This document shows, piece by piece, positions 25,770 to 37,916 of a DNA stretch of 64,000 nt. Positions within the stretch are counted from its first letter, which is position 1. Every line of letters begins with the position of its first letter. A program made the position numbers and the translations under genes. The notes beneath the pieces were generated by a model that worked only from the letters and a program-made list of their open reading frames with translations, was not told the origin of the DNA and did not search any database. Source of the stretch: Toxonevra muliebris (taxonomy: Eukaryota > Arthropoda > Insecta > Diptera > Pallopteridae); contig OY829329.1 of NCBI GenBank assembly GCA_963691655.1, positions 24,169,883-24,233,882 on the forward strand, given 5' to 3'.

Positions 25770-26621
25770 AAATAAAAGAAAAAATGTTTGCTAAGAAAAA
25801 TAAATGAATTTGCGATTTTCAAGCGATAACGAGATAGTGGCAGTGCAGAGACACATACTGAAATTGTGTAACGTTAAAGAAAGACAACCACAAAAGATAA
25901 CGTGAACTAAAATCTAATTTACTGAGAGGAAAATACAAGCAAAAGGAAAAAATTGCACAAAGAAAAAAGTAAGAATAGAAAAAAAATTGGTTTCAAAATA
26001 TTTTGTGTGCTGAAATTACACCTGTCAGGCTCTCAGGTGATATCAGACGAAAAATTTAAACAAAAAGAAATCCAGAATAAGAAGTACGACACAAAAGTCA
26101 AATGAGTGTATAGAGAAAAATCAAAAATAAAAAGTGAAAAACAAGCAGTAAGAAAAAAAAAAAAAAATAGAAAAGGAAAATTAGCAAGTGAGTTTAAATG
26201 TGAAGAAAAAGTGGAAAATATCCATAAAAAAAAGAAAACAACAAAGCAAAATACACGCGATGCAATAGTGAGAAAAAATAGAAAAGAGCAATAAAAATAA
26301 AGAAAATACATAACATAACAAAGAACGTGATAAAGTAAAACAGACGCAAATACAAATCGTGCTATAAGCAAACAACAAAAAGAAAAAAGTAAACGCAAAA
26401 ATAAAACGAAAAAAAGTTCTGCGATAACAAACACAAAGCAAACAAAACGCAAAGAAAAAGCATGTTGCTTTTGTAGTAGAAAAATACAAAATAACCCACC
26501 AAACAAGAAAACAACAACAACGTACAAACCAATCACCCATACACCACCCACTACTTACCCCCAACGCGGCTAAAGCAAAACAAACGTTGAGTGAAAGAAC
26601 AAAAACAAAAAATAACTTTAG
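25770..26621 (+). other. A/purine-rich tract, candidate non-coding 5' exon of the 30.3-kb gene
   Basis: About 850 bases of strongly A-rich, T-poor plus-strand sequence with CAAA/AGAAAA runs, as in long fly 5' UTRs. It is followed by a possible splice donor TTTAG|GTAATA (GT at 26622). The exon at 30309 begins with an acceptor upstream of its ATG, so a non-coding upstream exon must exist; this tract is my best candidate. The 172-codon minus-strand frame across it is low-complexity Phe/Leu/Ser and is a composition artefact. Confidence 0.3.
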
Positions 26622-27407
26622 GTAATATTGTTGTTTGTGTTATTCTCATTTTCGCGCTTACTCGTCGCCCTCACTTCGTTGCCGTTACCTATGCTTCTTC
26701 TTGTTCGCCTTTGCTATTCTCAAACACGATTTTGTAATTTTCATGGTTTTATCAAAATAAAAAAAATAAAAAAAAAATACACAATACACAGCTACATACA
26801 TACTTGCATATAATAAAATTTTGTGCTAGTGTTTGTACCAAGTGAAGTGTGATGGAAGAGTAGGTGAGCGGCGGCGTAGAGCAGCAGCAAGAGATAATGA
26901 AAATATTGTGGGGTTATAATTTGTTTTTGTTCCTTTTTTTTTGTTTAATTGACACATTTCTAGCGTGTTGTCGACAGAGACGTTTAGTCTATATATTTTG
27001 TTTTTAGTTTTTGTGTGGTTTATGTATATTCAAAGGTGTATGCTACATGCATTTTTTCGTCACTTTTTCTTGGAAATTTGTATTTGATTTTTTATTCACT
27101 AAAAGTATGCACTTTTGTTAGAAAAACAAAACACAGTAAACTGCGAAGTTTGTGCAGCCGTATATAAGAATTAAAAAGTTAGCCTTGACAAATTCTGAGA
27201 TCATCCGTGAAGTTTTCCTTTGTTGTATACCTAAAAATTTTCCGAGAAAATTTATTGCAGTTTTTAAAATCTTATTAGTTATTGTTGGATTAGCTAAGGA
27301 AGTGCTTGCAAATTTTTGACTACGGTCAAACTTGGTACAAAAAGTTTATTCTTCAATAAAAGTGATTTAAATTCGAAAGTATTAAAACTTAGCTAAAAAA
27401 AATGTAA

Positions 27408-27530
27408 GTGAAACCGCGCTCGAAATTTCCGTGTTTTGTGCTCCCCGTGTTATTCGTTACGCTTTGTTACCCTTTCTTTCTCTATAAGTCAGGGTGACTA
27501 GTTTTAGAAACAGTTTCGCATTATATATGC
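27408..27530 (+). repeat. Degenerate direct repeat, copy 1
   Basis: Shares with 28078-28190 the order GCCGCGYTCGAA, TGTTTTGTG, CTCGTTAC/TTCGTTAC, TTTCTCTA and TTTYGCATTATATATGCA. Divergent old duplication; function unknown. Confidence 0.45.
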
Positions 27531-28077
27531 ACGCCCAGTGTAGCAAACTTTACTTTCTCAAAATCCGCTAAAATGAAGAATAAAGCGCGTAATTTCTTTA
27601 TAAAAGCGCTAAATTTGTTTCCTCAATACATTTAAACTTTTTCACTAATACACGCACACATTTGTTACTTCCATCCAATGAAAATTTCTTTGATTTTTCG
27701 AAGATAATACATATTCTCAACTTACAGCAGTTTATTTGAATGTTTATGTTGTAAAATGAAGTAAAAAATTACAGTGTTTCGATTAAAATTTTGTTAGGAT
27801 TATTCAGTAAATGGATTATTTAGTGGAGCACTTAGTGTCTTTTAATTGAAAAAAATGCCAAAAAAAAAGACGCGCTGACCACCGCTAAATTACTTTTTTT
27901 CGCGTTTCAATTTTCAAAAACAACTAAATTTAGCGGGAAAAGCGCTGAGTTGGCCCCACTGTGCACGCCAAGGAGTCCGTTAACATTTATTTCCTCAATC
28001 CTATTTAAAAAAAAAAAAAATCATTCCACTACTTATTTTGGTGTGCCACTAAAAAACTAAAGCATCATATTTTGATG

Positions 28078-28190
28078 GAAGCCGCGTTCGAATTTGCTGT
28101 TTTGTGATCTCCTTGTTACTCGTTACTCTTTTTCTCTACGCCATGGCTGTTAGTTTTTTTTTAATAGTTTTGCATTATATATGCATGTCA
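28078..28190 (+). repeat. Degenerate direct repeat, copy 2
   Basis: Second member of the pair with 27408-27530, about 670 bases downstream. It ends in TTTTGCATTATATATGCATG, as does copy 1. Confidence 0.45.
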
Positions 28191-28662
28191 AAGAGCTTTA
28201 AAACTCAACCCAAAGGAGTTCCTTCACAATTATCTTTTCAATTTATGTTCAACAAGATCGTCCGACTACTCATTGTGGCCGTGTCAGCAACAAATTAAAG
28301 CGTCCTATTTTGATGGAATTACCCATGCCTCTAGCTGATGGTAGTTGGACAAGAACTGTAGTTGAAAAGAAACATAATGTGTGAATCATCTGAAGTCTAT
28401 GCTCATTCCTAATAATCCCATCATTAATTTTCAAATTTCATCATACTCTATTGCATTTAATCTCATCTGAAATCAATTTTAAAAAGGTTCCAGGCGTCGC
28501 TCTCTTGCGTTCTTTCTATGCCGTTCTACGTCTAGCTACCATCCTCGTGTCTGCATTATTAGATTACAATAATTCCTAAAATAGGCAAAGTTCCTATAAA
28601 GGTAAATTCATACAGATCTATACTGCCATACTTAACATAAAAATTGTGGCTTGTGCTTTTAA

Positions 28663-29181
28663 CCCTTAAATACGCACTGGTCACTGCAGTGACCAACCAC
28701 TTCCGCGACTGCCTGTACCGCCATTTTACGTTCGCCATTTAAAATAAACATTTGATCTTACTGTCTAAAGTTTTCTTTATCGATACGTATAAATAAGAAT
28801 GGAAAAATGACAACTGCCCTACAGTTATAGTTATTTTTAGCTTGAAAAGCATGTTTTGCAAAAATTTTAAACAACTAACTGAAAAAAAGGTGTTTTTATT
28901 TTCGAATTTTGTGTAATAAATGTATTACCGTGTGGACAAATTTGTGTCAAACGGTATGGGATAACACCAAATAACTGTTTTTAAAAATTATTGCGAATGT
29001 ATTTTAATTTATTCTCCAGATAATCGCCAAAGGTTACTACAGATGTCAACCATGTAAATTAAAATAACTGCACCTTAAACTAATTTATTTGAAAGCACGT
29101 AGAACAAACGTTGTTCGGAATCACAAATACTACCTCTGGGTATGTTTTTAATTGAAATCGGACGTATTGGGCGTTTAAGGG
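28663..29181. mobile_element. 519-bp piggyBac-type MITE
   Basis: Flanked by TTAA on both sides (28659-28662 and 29182-29185) with termini CCCTTAAA...TTTAAGGG; a CCC start next to TTAA is the piggyBac hallmark. Inside the left end lies a perfect 16-base palindrome GGTCACTGCAGTGACC (28679-28694), possibly a subterminal binding site. No coding capacity. Homology between the ends fades after about 8 bases. Confidence 0.8.
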
Positions 29182-29609
29182 TTAAAATGAAGATTCTGAA
29201 CTTTTTAGCACAGGGGTTAAAATAAATAATTAAAAATAAAACTACTCATCTAAAATTTAGAAAATTCAAAAATTTATTTTAGTTTGTGTACCGCACCAAT
29301 TATACAAAAAACTGAAAAAATTTTCAGAGTCGTTTTTGAAGGATCAACAAAATTTTATTAATCGAGTGTGTCAGTATTCAGGCGCAAGATACGGGTCTAT
29401 TTACTTCCATAACCGCATTTTCGCATAATATTGGAAAATGATGATTGGTTTTGTGGTACTCATTAAGCGAATAACCTTGATACGTTGTGACAATCATTAT
29501 CATAGATTTGGAATCTATAAAAGATGAGCAACTCTGCAATGAGCTCAATGTAACCACTTTGACCGAGCACGAAAGGAAATGTTTTGTGTTCGCCGAATAG
29601 CGAACACTA

Positions 29610-29836
29610 AAGTGAGGAACAGAATGTAAAGCTGAAGCGTGAAGTAACAATCTGTCAAATGTGAAATGAATACATTTTTATTGTAACTAAACACAATGGG
29701 TGCGTTTCCCGGGTGCAAAATCAAAAAAAGCTGCTTTCAAAGTGTGTTAGAAACGCGTCGGTGAGTGAAAATGTATACATTTTACTTTTAACAGATTGTT
29801 ACTTCACGCTTCAGGTTCACATTCTGTTCCTCACTT
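29610..29836. repeat. Hairpin (inverted repeat with ~69-base arms)
   Basis: The left arm from AGTGAGGAACAGAATG and the right arm ending CATTCTGTTCCTCACTT are reverse complements over about 69 bases with few mismatches (shared core GAAGCGTGAAGTAACAATCTG), separated by roughly 90 bases. Sequence just left of it (29530-29572) is shared with the MITE at 33965-34253, so this may be a related foldback-like repeat. Confidence 0.65.
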
Positions 29837-30308
29837 AATATAATCACGCACTTAAGAATACATGAATTTTAAGTTTTAAACAGATGTAGTCGTGGGCTTT
29901 AGTGCAATACTCTCAGTAAATTCGTTGTTCTCAATTGAGAAAGTAATTAACTGTTTGTAGACAAGAGCAATCTCTGCTTCTCTTACTAGAGACTCTGTCA
30001 CGATACCTATAACTTTCTACATAGTGACCTTTTGGTAATAGGATGCACTACTTCTCTTTAGAATGAGCTACTGTTAATGTGAATTCCTGCTTTTCCATTT
30101 AGTTGCCATCCATAGAATAGAAACTCAGTACTTCTTCTGTCAAATGGAAACTATTGTTCTACTTAGCGGTCTGTTGTTCTCCTATAACCAGTCAGTTTTT
30201 CCTATGAGTCTATAAATAGCAATTAAATATTAAACCCTAGTATTCTCCGTCTTAATAATTTTTTTTTAATTTCTTATTTTGTTTTCTGCTAACTCGGTAT
30301 CCAAATAG

Positions 30309-31500
30309 AAGACGCAAAAAGGAGCGCGGAAACAATTAAAAAAATAAAAATAAAACGAGAATATGAGTAATATTGAAAATAATGTAAGCGAAAGCCAACA
30401 AGATTCAATTATAATTGATGAACCAACGTCATCGTCGTCATCATCAACAATAACAACTATTTCAAATAATGAGTATAAAAATGAAAATTTTTCTAAACCA
30501 ACAAGTGAAAGAAACGACGAAAGTGGTACTGATGATACAGAGGAGGGGCGGCGGCAGCAGCAGCATCATCCGCATCAGCAGGAGGACGAGCAGGAGCAGA
30601 GTTCTTCGGCAGTAAATAATGATAATGAAGAATTTGAGATTTTAAATATTGAATGCGTGACAACAACTGCTGGTACAGTGCTGATGACAGCAGAAACGGC
30701 AGATATGTTGTCAAGAGTTGAACATATTGCTGAAGCATTGACGCCAACAACGACAATAACAGCAACAGCGACCTCAGCGGTAGTAGGAGAAAATGATAAA
30801 ACGCCATCAGCAGCAACAGTAAAACTTGACAATATTTTTAACACCACCACTACAACTGTTGCTGAGGCTAAAGCAGCTACTACAGTTCAACAACCATCAA
30901 CACCAACACCCATCGTTGTTGTAATGGATACGAAGAAAATGGCTGACGATACGACAAAATGCATTAAAAATGCGATTGCTACATCTATTACAACATTGTC
31001 GTCAGCCTTGCCATCGACGACATCAGTCGCAGCGCCGGCAGCAGCAAAACCACCAATCCCAACATCACCAACATCGCCATTATCACCAACATCAGCCGCT
31101 GCCGCCGCCATCGCTTGTGGACCTAATTTGCCACATATTGCGAGCGAACCAATATTCGGTCTACCGTTGCGTCGAAATCAACAGCAACAGAAAATTAAAA
31201 ACTATCACGACAAACAACAAACGACAATTTATTGGAGTGGTAGTGGTACTATTGATGCTACAACAACGGTGGTGGCAACAGGTGGTTCTAGTGCTGGTGG
31301 TTGCGGCGGTGACATCGGTCTTGCCACTACTAGTACTACAATTATTAAAAGTGGCACAGTTAGCGCTTCGGCATCACCAAGCATGATACGTAAAATATCA
31401 GATTCATCTGCTTGTTTTTTGCCGCGACGTGTCTCATTTCCAAAGAGTGATCAAGAATTAGTCACCGGCTACTTGGAACCGGTTAATCCACGGGAGCTTG
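30309..31500 (+). CDS. First coding exon of a PP1-regulatory (PPP1R37-like) protein
   Basis: The exon starts after an acceptor (CCAAATAG, AG at 30307-30308), has 54 bases of 5' UTR, an ATG at 30363 (MSNIENNVSESQQDS) and 379 codons plus one base to a donor at 31501 (CTTG|GTGAGT). Residues 1-340 are low-complexity Ser/Thr/Ala/Pro with Gln/His runs, as in long fly regulatory proteins. At the end, residues 356-359 are RVSF, a canonical protein phosphatase 1 docking motif, in the context FLPRRVSFPKSDQELVTGYLEPVNP. From memory this resembles the start of PPP1R37 (LRRC68), a leucine-rich-repeat PP1 inhibitor, where an RVSFP motif precedes an (I/L)V.G..EP..P segment. The leucine-rich repeats would have to lie on later exons, none of which is in this window. 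The reading frame continuing past 31500 is intron. Confidence 0.7.
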
Positions 31501-32078
31501 GTGAGTACTTACATAGATTTTTATGTATTTTTTATATAATTATAGCATTTGTTATTAAGTATCATTACAATTAGATATGCTATAGCAGTGATAAGTTTTA
31601 GCATTCTGCATTTGTTCTGATGACTCTGTTATTTTAAATTTTTATTTCCGATCAAACCTCGAAAAATAAAACTTCGTTTTTATGAGTATTGATCGTTAAA
31701 CTTTCGAATCGAAATCAACATTGCGCAGAGTCGAATGAAGCCATTGGTTCTGCTATAATTTTTTCTTTTGTTTCCAACCCGCCTATGTTTAGTTTTTAAC
31801 AATTAGTTATTTTTAGAGAAAATTTCCTACGGATATTTCCCAATTGAGGTCATTAGCGCCATTCACTTTCAGTATGTTAGACAACGATATTTATAGCAAG
31901 TCAGATAATGCAAGCGACAGTCTATCTTAGATGTTCCTTTTGCAAAATTTCTAGTAAACCTAAGATACTTTTAACCAAGGTTAACTCGCGAGTCGATATG
32001 GTTTACCGGGAAGTGAGTACTTAGCCCTCCGGGACAGTTTCTTAGAGCCAAAAGTAAAAGGTGAGTTATTAAAATGAT

Positions 32079-32300
32079 TAGGCTTTGAATGAACAATGAT
32101 GCCAGAAGAATTTCAAAAAGTTCACAGAACTAGCAGATCAGATGATCGTTTCGGAACCAGCTACGGTTCCTCATCAGTGATCTTTGTGATAGTTCCTTAA
32201 TTTCAACAATCTATATAAGTTAAAATACTGTAAAGCAAATGAGAATTACAAAGACAGTTATTTTCACTGAATAGTATTATTGAAAGGAACTACCACTACC
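32079..32300. repeat. Inverted dispersed repeat, left member
   Basis: About 220 bases from ATTAGGCTTTGAATGAACAA to GAAAGGAACTACCACTA; its reverse complement recurs at 36985-37207 with moderate divergence (shared GATCGTTTCGGAACC, AATTACAAAGACAGTTATTT). Confidence 0.75.
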
Positions 32301-33119
32301 GTTTTATGTACTTTTTCCCATTCTTCTTTGACACTTGTATTACATATTGGTCAGATTTTCTGACATCTAATATGAATCGTGTCTGTTTATCGTATGAACA
32401 AATTTTTTATTGAAAAATTTGTACATACTTAGAGACAGACAGGCCTTCTTCTTTTTTTATTGTGTTGTTTAGTGAAAAGCGCTCGGTGATTACTCACACG
32501 ACCATCCTAAGTTGAACTGAGTTTTCAGTTTTCTTATAGTTGTTCCCTTTCCGGAATCTTAGACTAGATTATTTAAATTGTTCAATTCTTATCGATTTTC
32601 TTTGGGAATTGTTCTTTTTGTTTACACACCACAATTTTTGTGGCAAGTATTTGCAGAAATTAATGGTCCGTCACAAAAGAAATTGCTGAAGTACTCTCTC
32701 TTCCCCTTTGATCTTTTCTTTCTCTTTCCTACGAAGTTAAGAATTGAGCATTACGAATTTCCGCGATAAGTTAGAACTTGATAGCTTCAACCGCGCTCTT
32801 TCCATACCTATTATCATCAGAGGTAGAAGTACTGAATTATAGAATCGCCTGAGAGGTAAGTAAGATGAAAAGCAATGAGAGAATAAGATGATAGTAATAA
32901 ACTAATTTGTGCTCTCAACGCTCTCTCAACACTCGAAACAGCAACCCCATGGGGAATAAGGTTGACAGGCTGAGAGGAAAAGCGGGCTAAAATTTATATA
33001 AGAGCAAAAGTGAAATAATTTCGAGTGTCAGTGCAAGAATGGCATAAGTAATACGGTTTAGAGTGAAAATGAAACGCCATAAAAGTAAGAACAAAAATGG
33101 TATAACAATTCTTTCAGAA

Positions 33120-33215
33120 CAAGAACAGCATAGTTTTTTACTCCGTTTTCGCTCTGAACATATTTCGTTTCACTTTTGCTCTGAACATATTTCGTTTAGC
33201 TTTTGCTCTTAAGTA
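33120..33215 (+). repeat. Short tandem repeat of ~28-base unit
   Basis: GCTCTGAACATATTTCGTTT occurs twice in tandem at about 28-base spacing, with a partial third unit (TTTTGCTCTT). Minor local duplication. Confidence 0.6.
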
Positions 33216-33964
33216 AAATTATTCCACTTTTTTGTGAACGTAGAAGTTATACCACTTTTCTTCTCAGCCTTAAAAAAAATTTTTTGTATCAAACCGATTC
33301 CACATAAAGGATTTATTTTAAAATCAAGATTATTTTTAATCTTTTTCCTTTTATGTATATTAACTTGAAAAGACTCCAGCGCCTATTTCATAGTTCACTT
33401 TTAACCCATCAGTGAACAAAATTTAATAACAATCGCTTTTCAGAGATCGCCTAATCAATCGTGCCTCATCGTGCTCTTAGGTTTCATAGAAAACAAAAAT
33501 CCAAGAGTATTTTAGATGTAACGGTGAGCTGGAAGGAGACCTTCCATAGCACTCAGTCTTTTGGACCATTGTACAGAGTATGAGATCAGCCTTTGCGTTG
33601 TTTGGCTTTTGTTTGTTTGTGGAAATGAGTGCTGTTTAAAAAATTACTTAATAATTTTTATAAAAACATAAAAACATGGTAATTCAATGGTCAAGTAACA
33701 AAGTGGCGAAGCTTATTTTAATAGTTTGCAAATTTTAAAGATTATTTTTCTGCGTTTTGCAGTATGCAATAGTTTTTGTATAATTTGTGGCTATTTTTAC
33801 CAATATTATCTCATATTATAATTATTTTCCATACAATTTCATTCCAATTGTTGAATTTTCATTCACTCCAAAATATAATTAAATACTTTTTAGTTGGAAA
33901 AACATAGTTGCACATAAAAGTATTAAAAAATAACATTCAGCAAAAAACTGATAGTGTAAGACTG

Positions 33965-34253
33965 TGGTTATATTGCGAGTATGCTCGGCGAACACCATGA
34001 AATTGTTGTTGCACCGAACACAAAGAGAGAGTGTACTCACTCTCACACCGAACACGATATGCTCGGTGTATTGTACACCGAGCACGCCTAGTATTCAGGG
34101 TGGCAATGAGTTATTTTACAAAACAGTATCATTACATTCAAAATAGTATTAAACAAACGAGTATATTTTGACAAAAAGCAATTCTGCAACGAGCTGAATG
34201 TAACCACCTCGACCGAGCACGTGTTGGTCCAACACCGAGCACCAATATAACCA
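33965..34253. mobile_element. ~289-bp MITE-like element
   Basis: Ends are inverted: TGGTTATATTGCGAGTATGC at the left and TGGTTATATTGGTGCTCGG (reverse complement) at the right, each followed by further GCTCGGTG/CACCGAGC motifs inside. No coding capacity. I could not find a convincing target-site duplication. Internal sequence 34179-34220 resembles 29530-29572. Confidence 0.6.
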
Positions 34254-34783
34254 GGCACTAAGCACTTAGAGTTTAACTGCACATGCATATAAATTGTTTG
34301 AAAGATGCGCTTTCTATATAGTTAATACATTCTAAGATCAAAATCGATTGAAAAACTGAAATATTTATATAAAAAAAGTTATAACCACATTCTGCTGATT
34401 ATATTAGTCAAGTGTTTTAAAGATAAAACACAAAGACTATTGTTTTTCGTACGATGTGCTTGATTGCATGATTTTGTGTCGCAAAGAAAAATTTATAAAA
34501 AAAAATATGCAAAATAAATTATTTACTTTATTATTATTTTTTTTCAACTTTTTTGCTTTTTCTTCACTTCCCTGTTTTTCTTTCTTTAGATGTTTTCAAT
34601 GTGTTTAATTTACTTATTTTTTCTGTATTTGTTTTTGTTGAGGAAAAAAATGTCTACAATATTTATTCACTTAACTTCATCATATCCCGAAAGCAAATTA
34701 TAAAATAATTTATTTAATTTGTGCATATATCAGCTTGTCACATTTTAAACATACATGCATAACACATACAATCAAACATGCAC

Positions 34784-34806
34784 ATACACACACACACACA
34801 CACACA
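34784..34806 (+). repeat. (CA)n microsatellite
   Basis: Uninterrupted CACACA run after ACATA. Confidence 0.9.
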
Positions 34807-35278
34807 GTTTCACACTGAGACGTTCCAACTCAAACATTTCTCTTTGCTTTCTTTAGGTTTTTGTAAATGATTTTAAATCAATTAAATTTATGAACTTTTT
34901 TGCAAATTAAAGTCAAGTTCAACACAAAAATCACGGAAGCTGATGTGATTTTTTTTCTTCTTGTCATTGTATGTACTCTTGGCGTACTATGTATTATACT
35001 TGTACTTCATTTTACTTCCTGCGATTTATTTCAATTGAATTGATTTATTTATTATTCAAGTAACATTATAAAATATGTATAAATTGTAAATGGCTTGTGG
35101 TACAGCAGCGGCAACAGCTTCAATGCTGAAAGATGTTGAAGAATCTTGTTGTCAAATCAAAGAAAATCATAAAAAGTCGTTGATTAGTCGTACATTGTTT
35201 CTTGCTCTTCCTCGCCGCTCTAGCTACGTGCATTGCAGCGAAAAATTCCCATTGGGCACTGCAACACAATGCTGTCCC

Positions 35279-35300
35279 TCTCTCTCTCTCTCTCTCTCTT
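35279..35300 (+). repeat. (TC)n microsatellite
   Basis: Uninterrupted TCTCTC run following TGTCCC. Confidence 0.9.
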
Positions 35301-36984
35301 TGTAGTTTAACTACAAAGGGAGTGTGTGTGCCGTTCGTTCTTCTCCTAAAGGCATTGCATTAACACAGCAAGAAGAAGAAAAACAAAAAAATATACGCAA
35401 AGAGAGCCAACGTAAAATTCGCTGCGGGTGCAGATTCTTTTTTTAATTTCGTATAGTTAATGTAATCAAAAGAAAAAATTAAATTTAAAAATTGCAGCAA
35501 TGTAATTTTTTTTTTACGTTTGTTTCTTCTACTCTTCTTGTTCGCTTGCATTCAGCTGTTGCTGCTGCTACTGTTCCACTACTTACGCCCGCTCTACATT
35601 CATCCTCAGTGTTAGGGGAACCTATTATTTATGTTGGTGCTATGTCGGAGATTGGCGGCATGTCTTGTTGGTGACATTGTGGTGCTAGTTCCCTCAATCA
35701 AATATTTCGCACATAAATAATTTTCATTCAAGTGTACGATGCACACGTTTTTATTTTACATTCCTATTTGTGAATTTTTTTTTTTTTTTGGGAGGGATTT
35801 GACAGATGATGGTCAAAATTAACTCGCTGACAATTAGCCAAAAAAAAAAAAGAAAACAAAAATCTAAAAATTGCGTTAAGGTTACATATGCTATAGTTTT
35901 AAATTGAGCGTGTAGTTAGTTATGTGCATTTCCTTGATTATTTTTCTAGTTGTTTTTGGTTCTAATTAAATTTTGATTACTCTGAGTAGAAATTTCACAT
36001 TTTGCGCTCATTTGAGCGAACTCAAAAGGGGACGAATTGTGAGAGTAACTTGAAATTAGCGCTCAAAACACAAACGATAATGGCGGAACCAACTAATATA
36101 AAAAGATACTAGATGAAAAGCTAAGTTTGGGCGTGGCTGAGTTTTAAATATGTTCATATATTCATATCAATATTTCTGTTATATGAGAGGTAGGTTAGGT
36201 TAGGTGTAAAAGCTGCCCAGCAGGACACACTTAGGCCAAATATGGACCATTGTGAGAGGTAGGTGTGTTTTTATTTACCGATGTTGATAATATATTTTGT
36301 AAAACTTAATCTAGAGATGCCCTATATCATCCTTCGTCTTGAAAACATAAAAGTGATTAATAGATATTTAAATTTGGTAGGCGCTCCGCCCCTTAAAGTC
36401 ATGTCAGTAGAGACAACTCCATTCATTAGATAAAAAGTCAAAGTATCTCTCACTTGTGGATATCTCCCATTCGGAGAAAGTACATTTAAAGCTGGAGTAG
36501 TTCGCTTGCCACTCCTTGGGAGCGTAATTGTAAACTCATTGTTTTAAGGTTTGGAACGTTCAGTGCTGTGTTTTTGCATATGCGATAAATCTGGTAAATA
36601 TCTTAGCACGTTTACAGAGTTTATATAAAGAACTTTCTCGATATTATCTAGCTGGTGCCATAGATGTGGCCTAAGTATTAATCCAAAAATAATTCTTCTT
36701 CACGAAAATGCAAAAAATTCCTTCTTTTGTCTCATCTGCACTGAATTGATGTCATTATTATTCGAAAAGCTTATTCTATACAGACTGAAAATAAAGGATT
36801 CAAAACAGATTCAAAAGAGCCATTGAAAAAAATGGGTTCTGCAACAAATGAAGAGTGATTCTATTACAATTCGCTTTCTCCCTAAACAAAATGCCTGGGC
36901 TGTGTAATTAATCGTTTATTCAAGAGTTATTTATAATTAATAAAAATGCTTGATTAATCAATTACTTGATTCATCAAGATTTGA

Positions 36985-37207
36985 TTAGTGGTAGTTTCTT
37001 TCAATAATACTATTTAGTGAAAATAACTGTCTTTGTAATTCTCATTTACTTTACAGTATTTTCACTTATTTAGATTGTTGAAATGAGGGAACTATCACGA
37101 AGATCACTAATGAAAACCCGAAGCGGGTTCCGAAACGATCGTCTGATCTGCTACTTCTATGAACTTTTTGAAATTCTTCTGGCTTCATTGTTCATTCAAA
37201 GCCTAAT
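36985..37207. repeat. Inverted dispersed repeat, right member
   Basis: Reverse complement of 32079-32300; ends ...TTGTTCATTCAAAGCCTAAT. The two members are 4.7 kb apart and have no shared sequence inside, so they could be two insertions of one repeat or arms of a larger foldback structure. Confidence 0.75.
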
Positions 37208-37222
37208 AATTATAATAATAGA

Positions 37223-37388
37223 AAACTAGCAGTTTACGGCCAAATAGTTGAGCAGGCTGCAGATTTTAATTATCTTGGCGCTAACATAACATCTGGTAGA
37301 AACATTACCACTGAAGTGAACACCCAGGCTAATAAGGCTGCCCGGATATCGTGATGCCTTAAGCAAACCATTTGGCGGAATAAATATC
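37223..37388 (+). mobile_element. Reverse-transcriptase C-terminal fragment (RTE-like non-LTR element)
   Basis: Plus-strand translation reads VEQAADFNYLGANITSGRN, then NTQANKAARIS, a TGA stop and CLKQTIWRNKY, the familiar thumb-region signature (F.YLG..ITS......EI..R/Q..KA) of RTE-type and related endonuclease non-LTR elements. One in-frame stop, no flanking domains; a relic. Confidence 0.7.
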
Positions 37389-37907
37389 CTAAATATTGTT
37401 GTAAAAAAAACAGGACACAGTCCTAAATAAAAAAGAAGAAGAAAATTTTGTTGATTAATGAAAATCCAGCCCTAATTGATATGAAATCAATATTAAATAT
37501 TTCTTTGAACGAAAACCTTTTGTCAGCTATATTATATTTGTCGTGTTCACAATCATACCCGTTGCATTTCTCTTTTATTGTAAATCTTTCAAATACTGAA
37601 TGCTACTACAGTTTGTGATATTTACATGAAATTATACGAAAAATTCGTTGCCTTTAACTTGAAAGTTCGCAACACTAATTACATACATACTTTTTAGTTG
37701 CAACACTGTCGTTTTATAAGATTTTTTACAAACTTATCGCTATTTTCAAATTTGCCACACTGACTTAGGGAAAATTGTTTGGCCAATTAAAAGTTCACAA
37801 ATGATAGATACAAAAAAATGCTAGGGCTCTGCATATAAATTTTTTTAAATCTGCTAGCAAACTCGAGAATGCGATTTATAGAGCTGAATATTTTGAGAAT
37901 TATCATA

Positions 37908-37916
37908 AAATAAACC
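37908..37916 (+). repeat. Left 9-bp target-site duplication (AAATAAACC) of the foldback element
   Basis: Identical to 48937-48945 on the other side of the element. A 9-bp duplication is what Mutator-like and Drosophila FB elements make. Confidence 0.9.

Larger units (their letters stand above)
26622..30308. other. Presumed 5' UTR intron of the 30.3-kb gene, with repeats
   Basis: No coding exon recognised. It contains a degenerate duplication (27408-27530 and 28078-28190), a piggyBac-type MITE (28663-29181) and a hairpin repeat (29610-29836), and ends in a good branch/acceptor region TGCTAAC...CCAAATAG. Confidence 0.4.

Noticed and set aside
26033..26564. 172- and 127-codon minus-strand frames
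   Set aside because: Translations are runs of Phe, Leu, Cys and Ser produced by the A-rich plus strand; no protein-like pattern.
27155..27210. TATA box (TATATAAG) and promoter at 27161
   Set aside because: No initiator at the right distance and many similar AT-rich strings nearby.
35090..35305. Frame beginning MACGTAAATASMLKD
   Set aside because: Ends in a (TC)n microsatellite and has no recognisable similarity.
36186..36204. GGTTAGGTTAGG as a telomere-type repeat
   Set aside because: Only two TTAGG units; it belongs to a dispersed SINE-like sequence, and similar pieces (CTAACCTAACC near 60375) are equally short.
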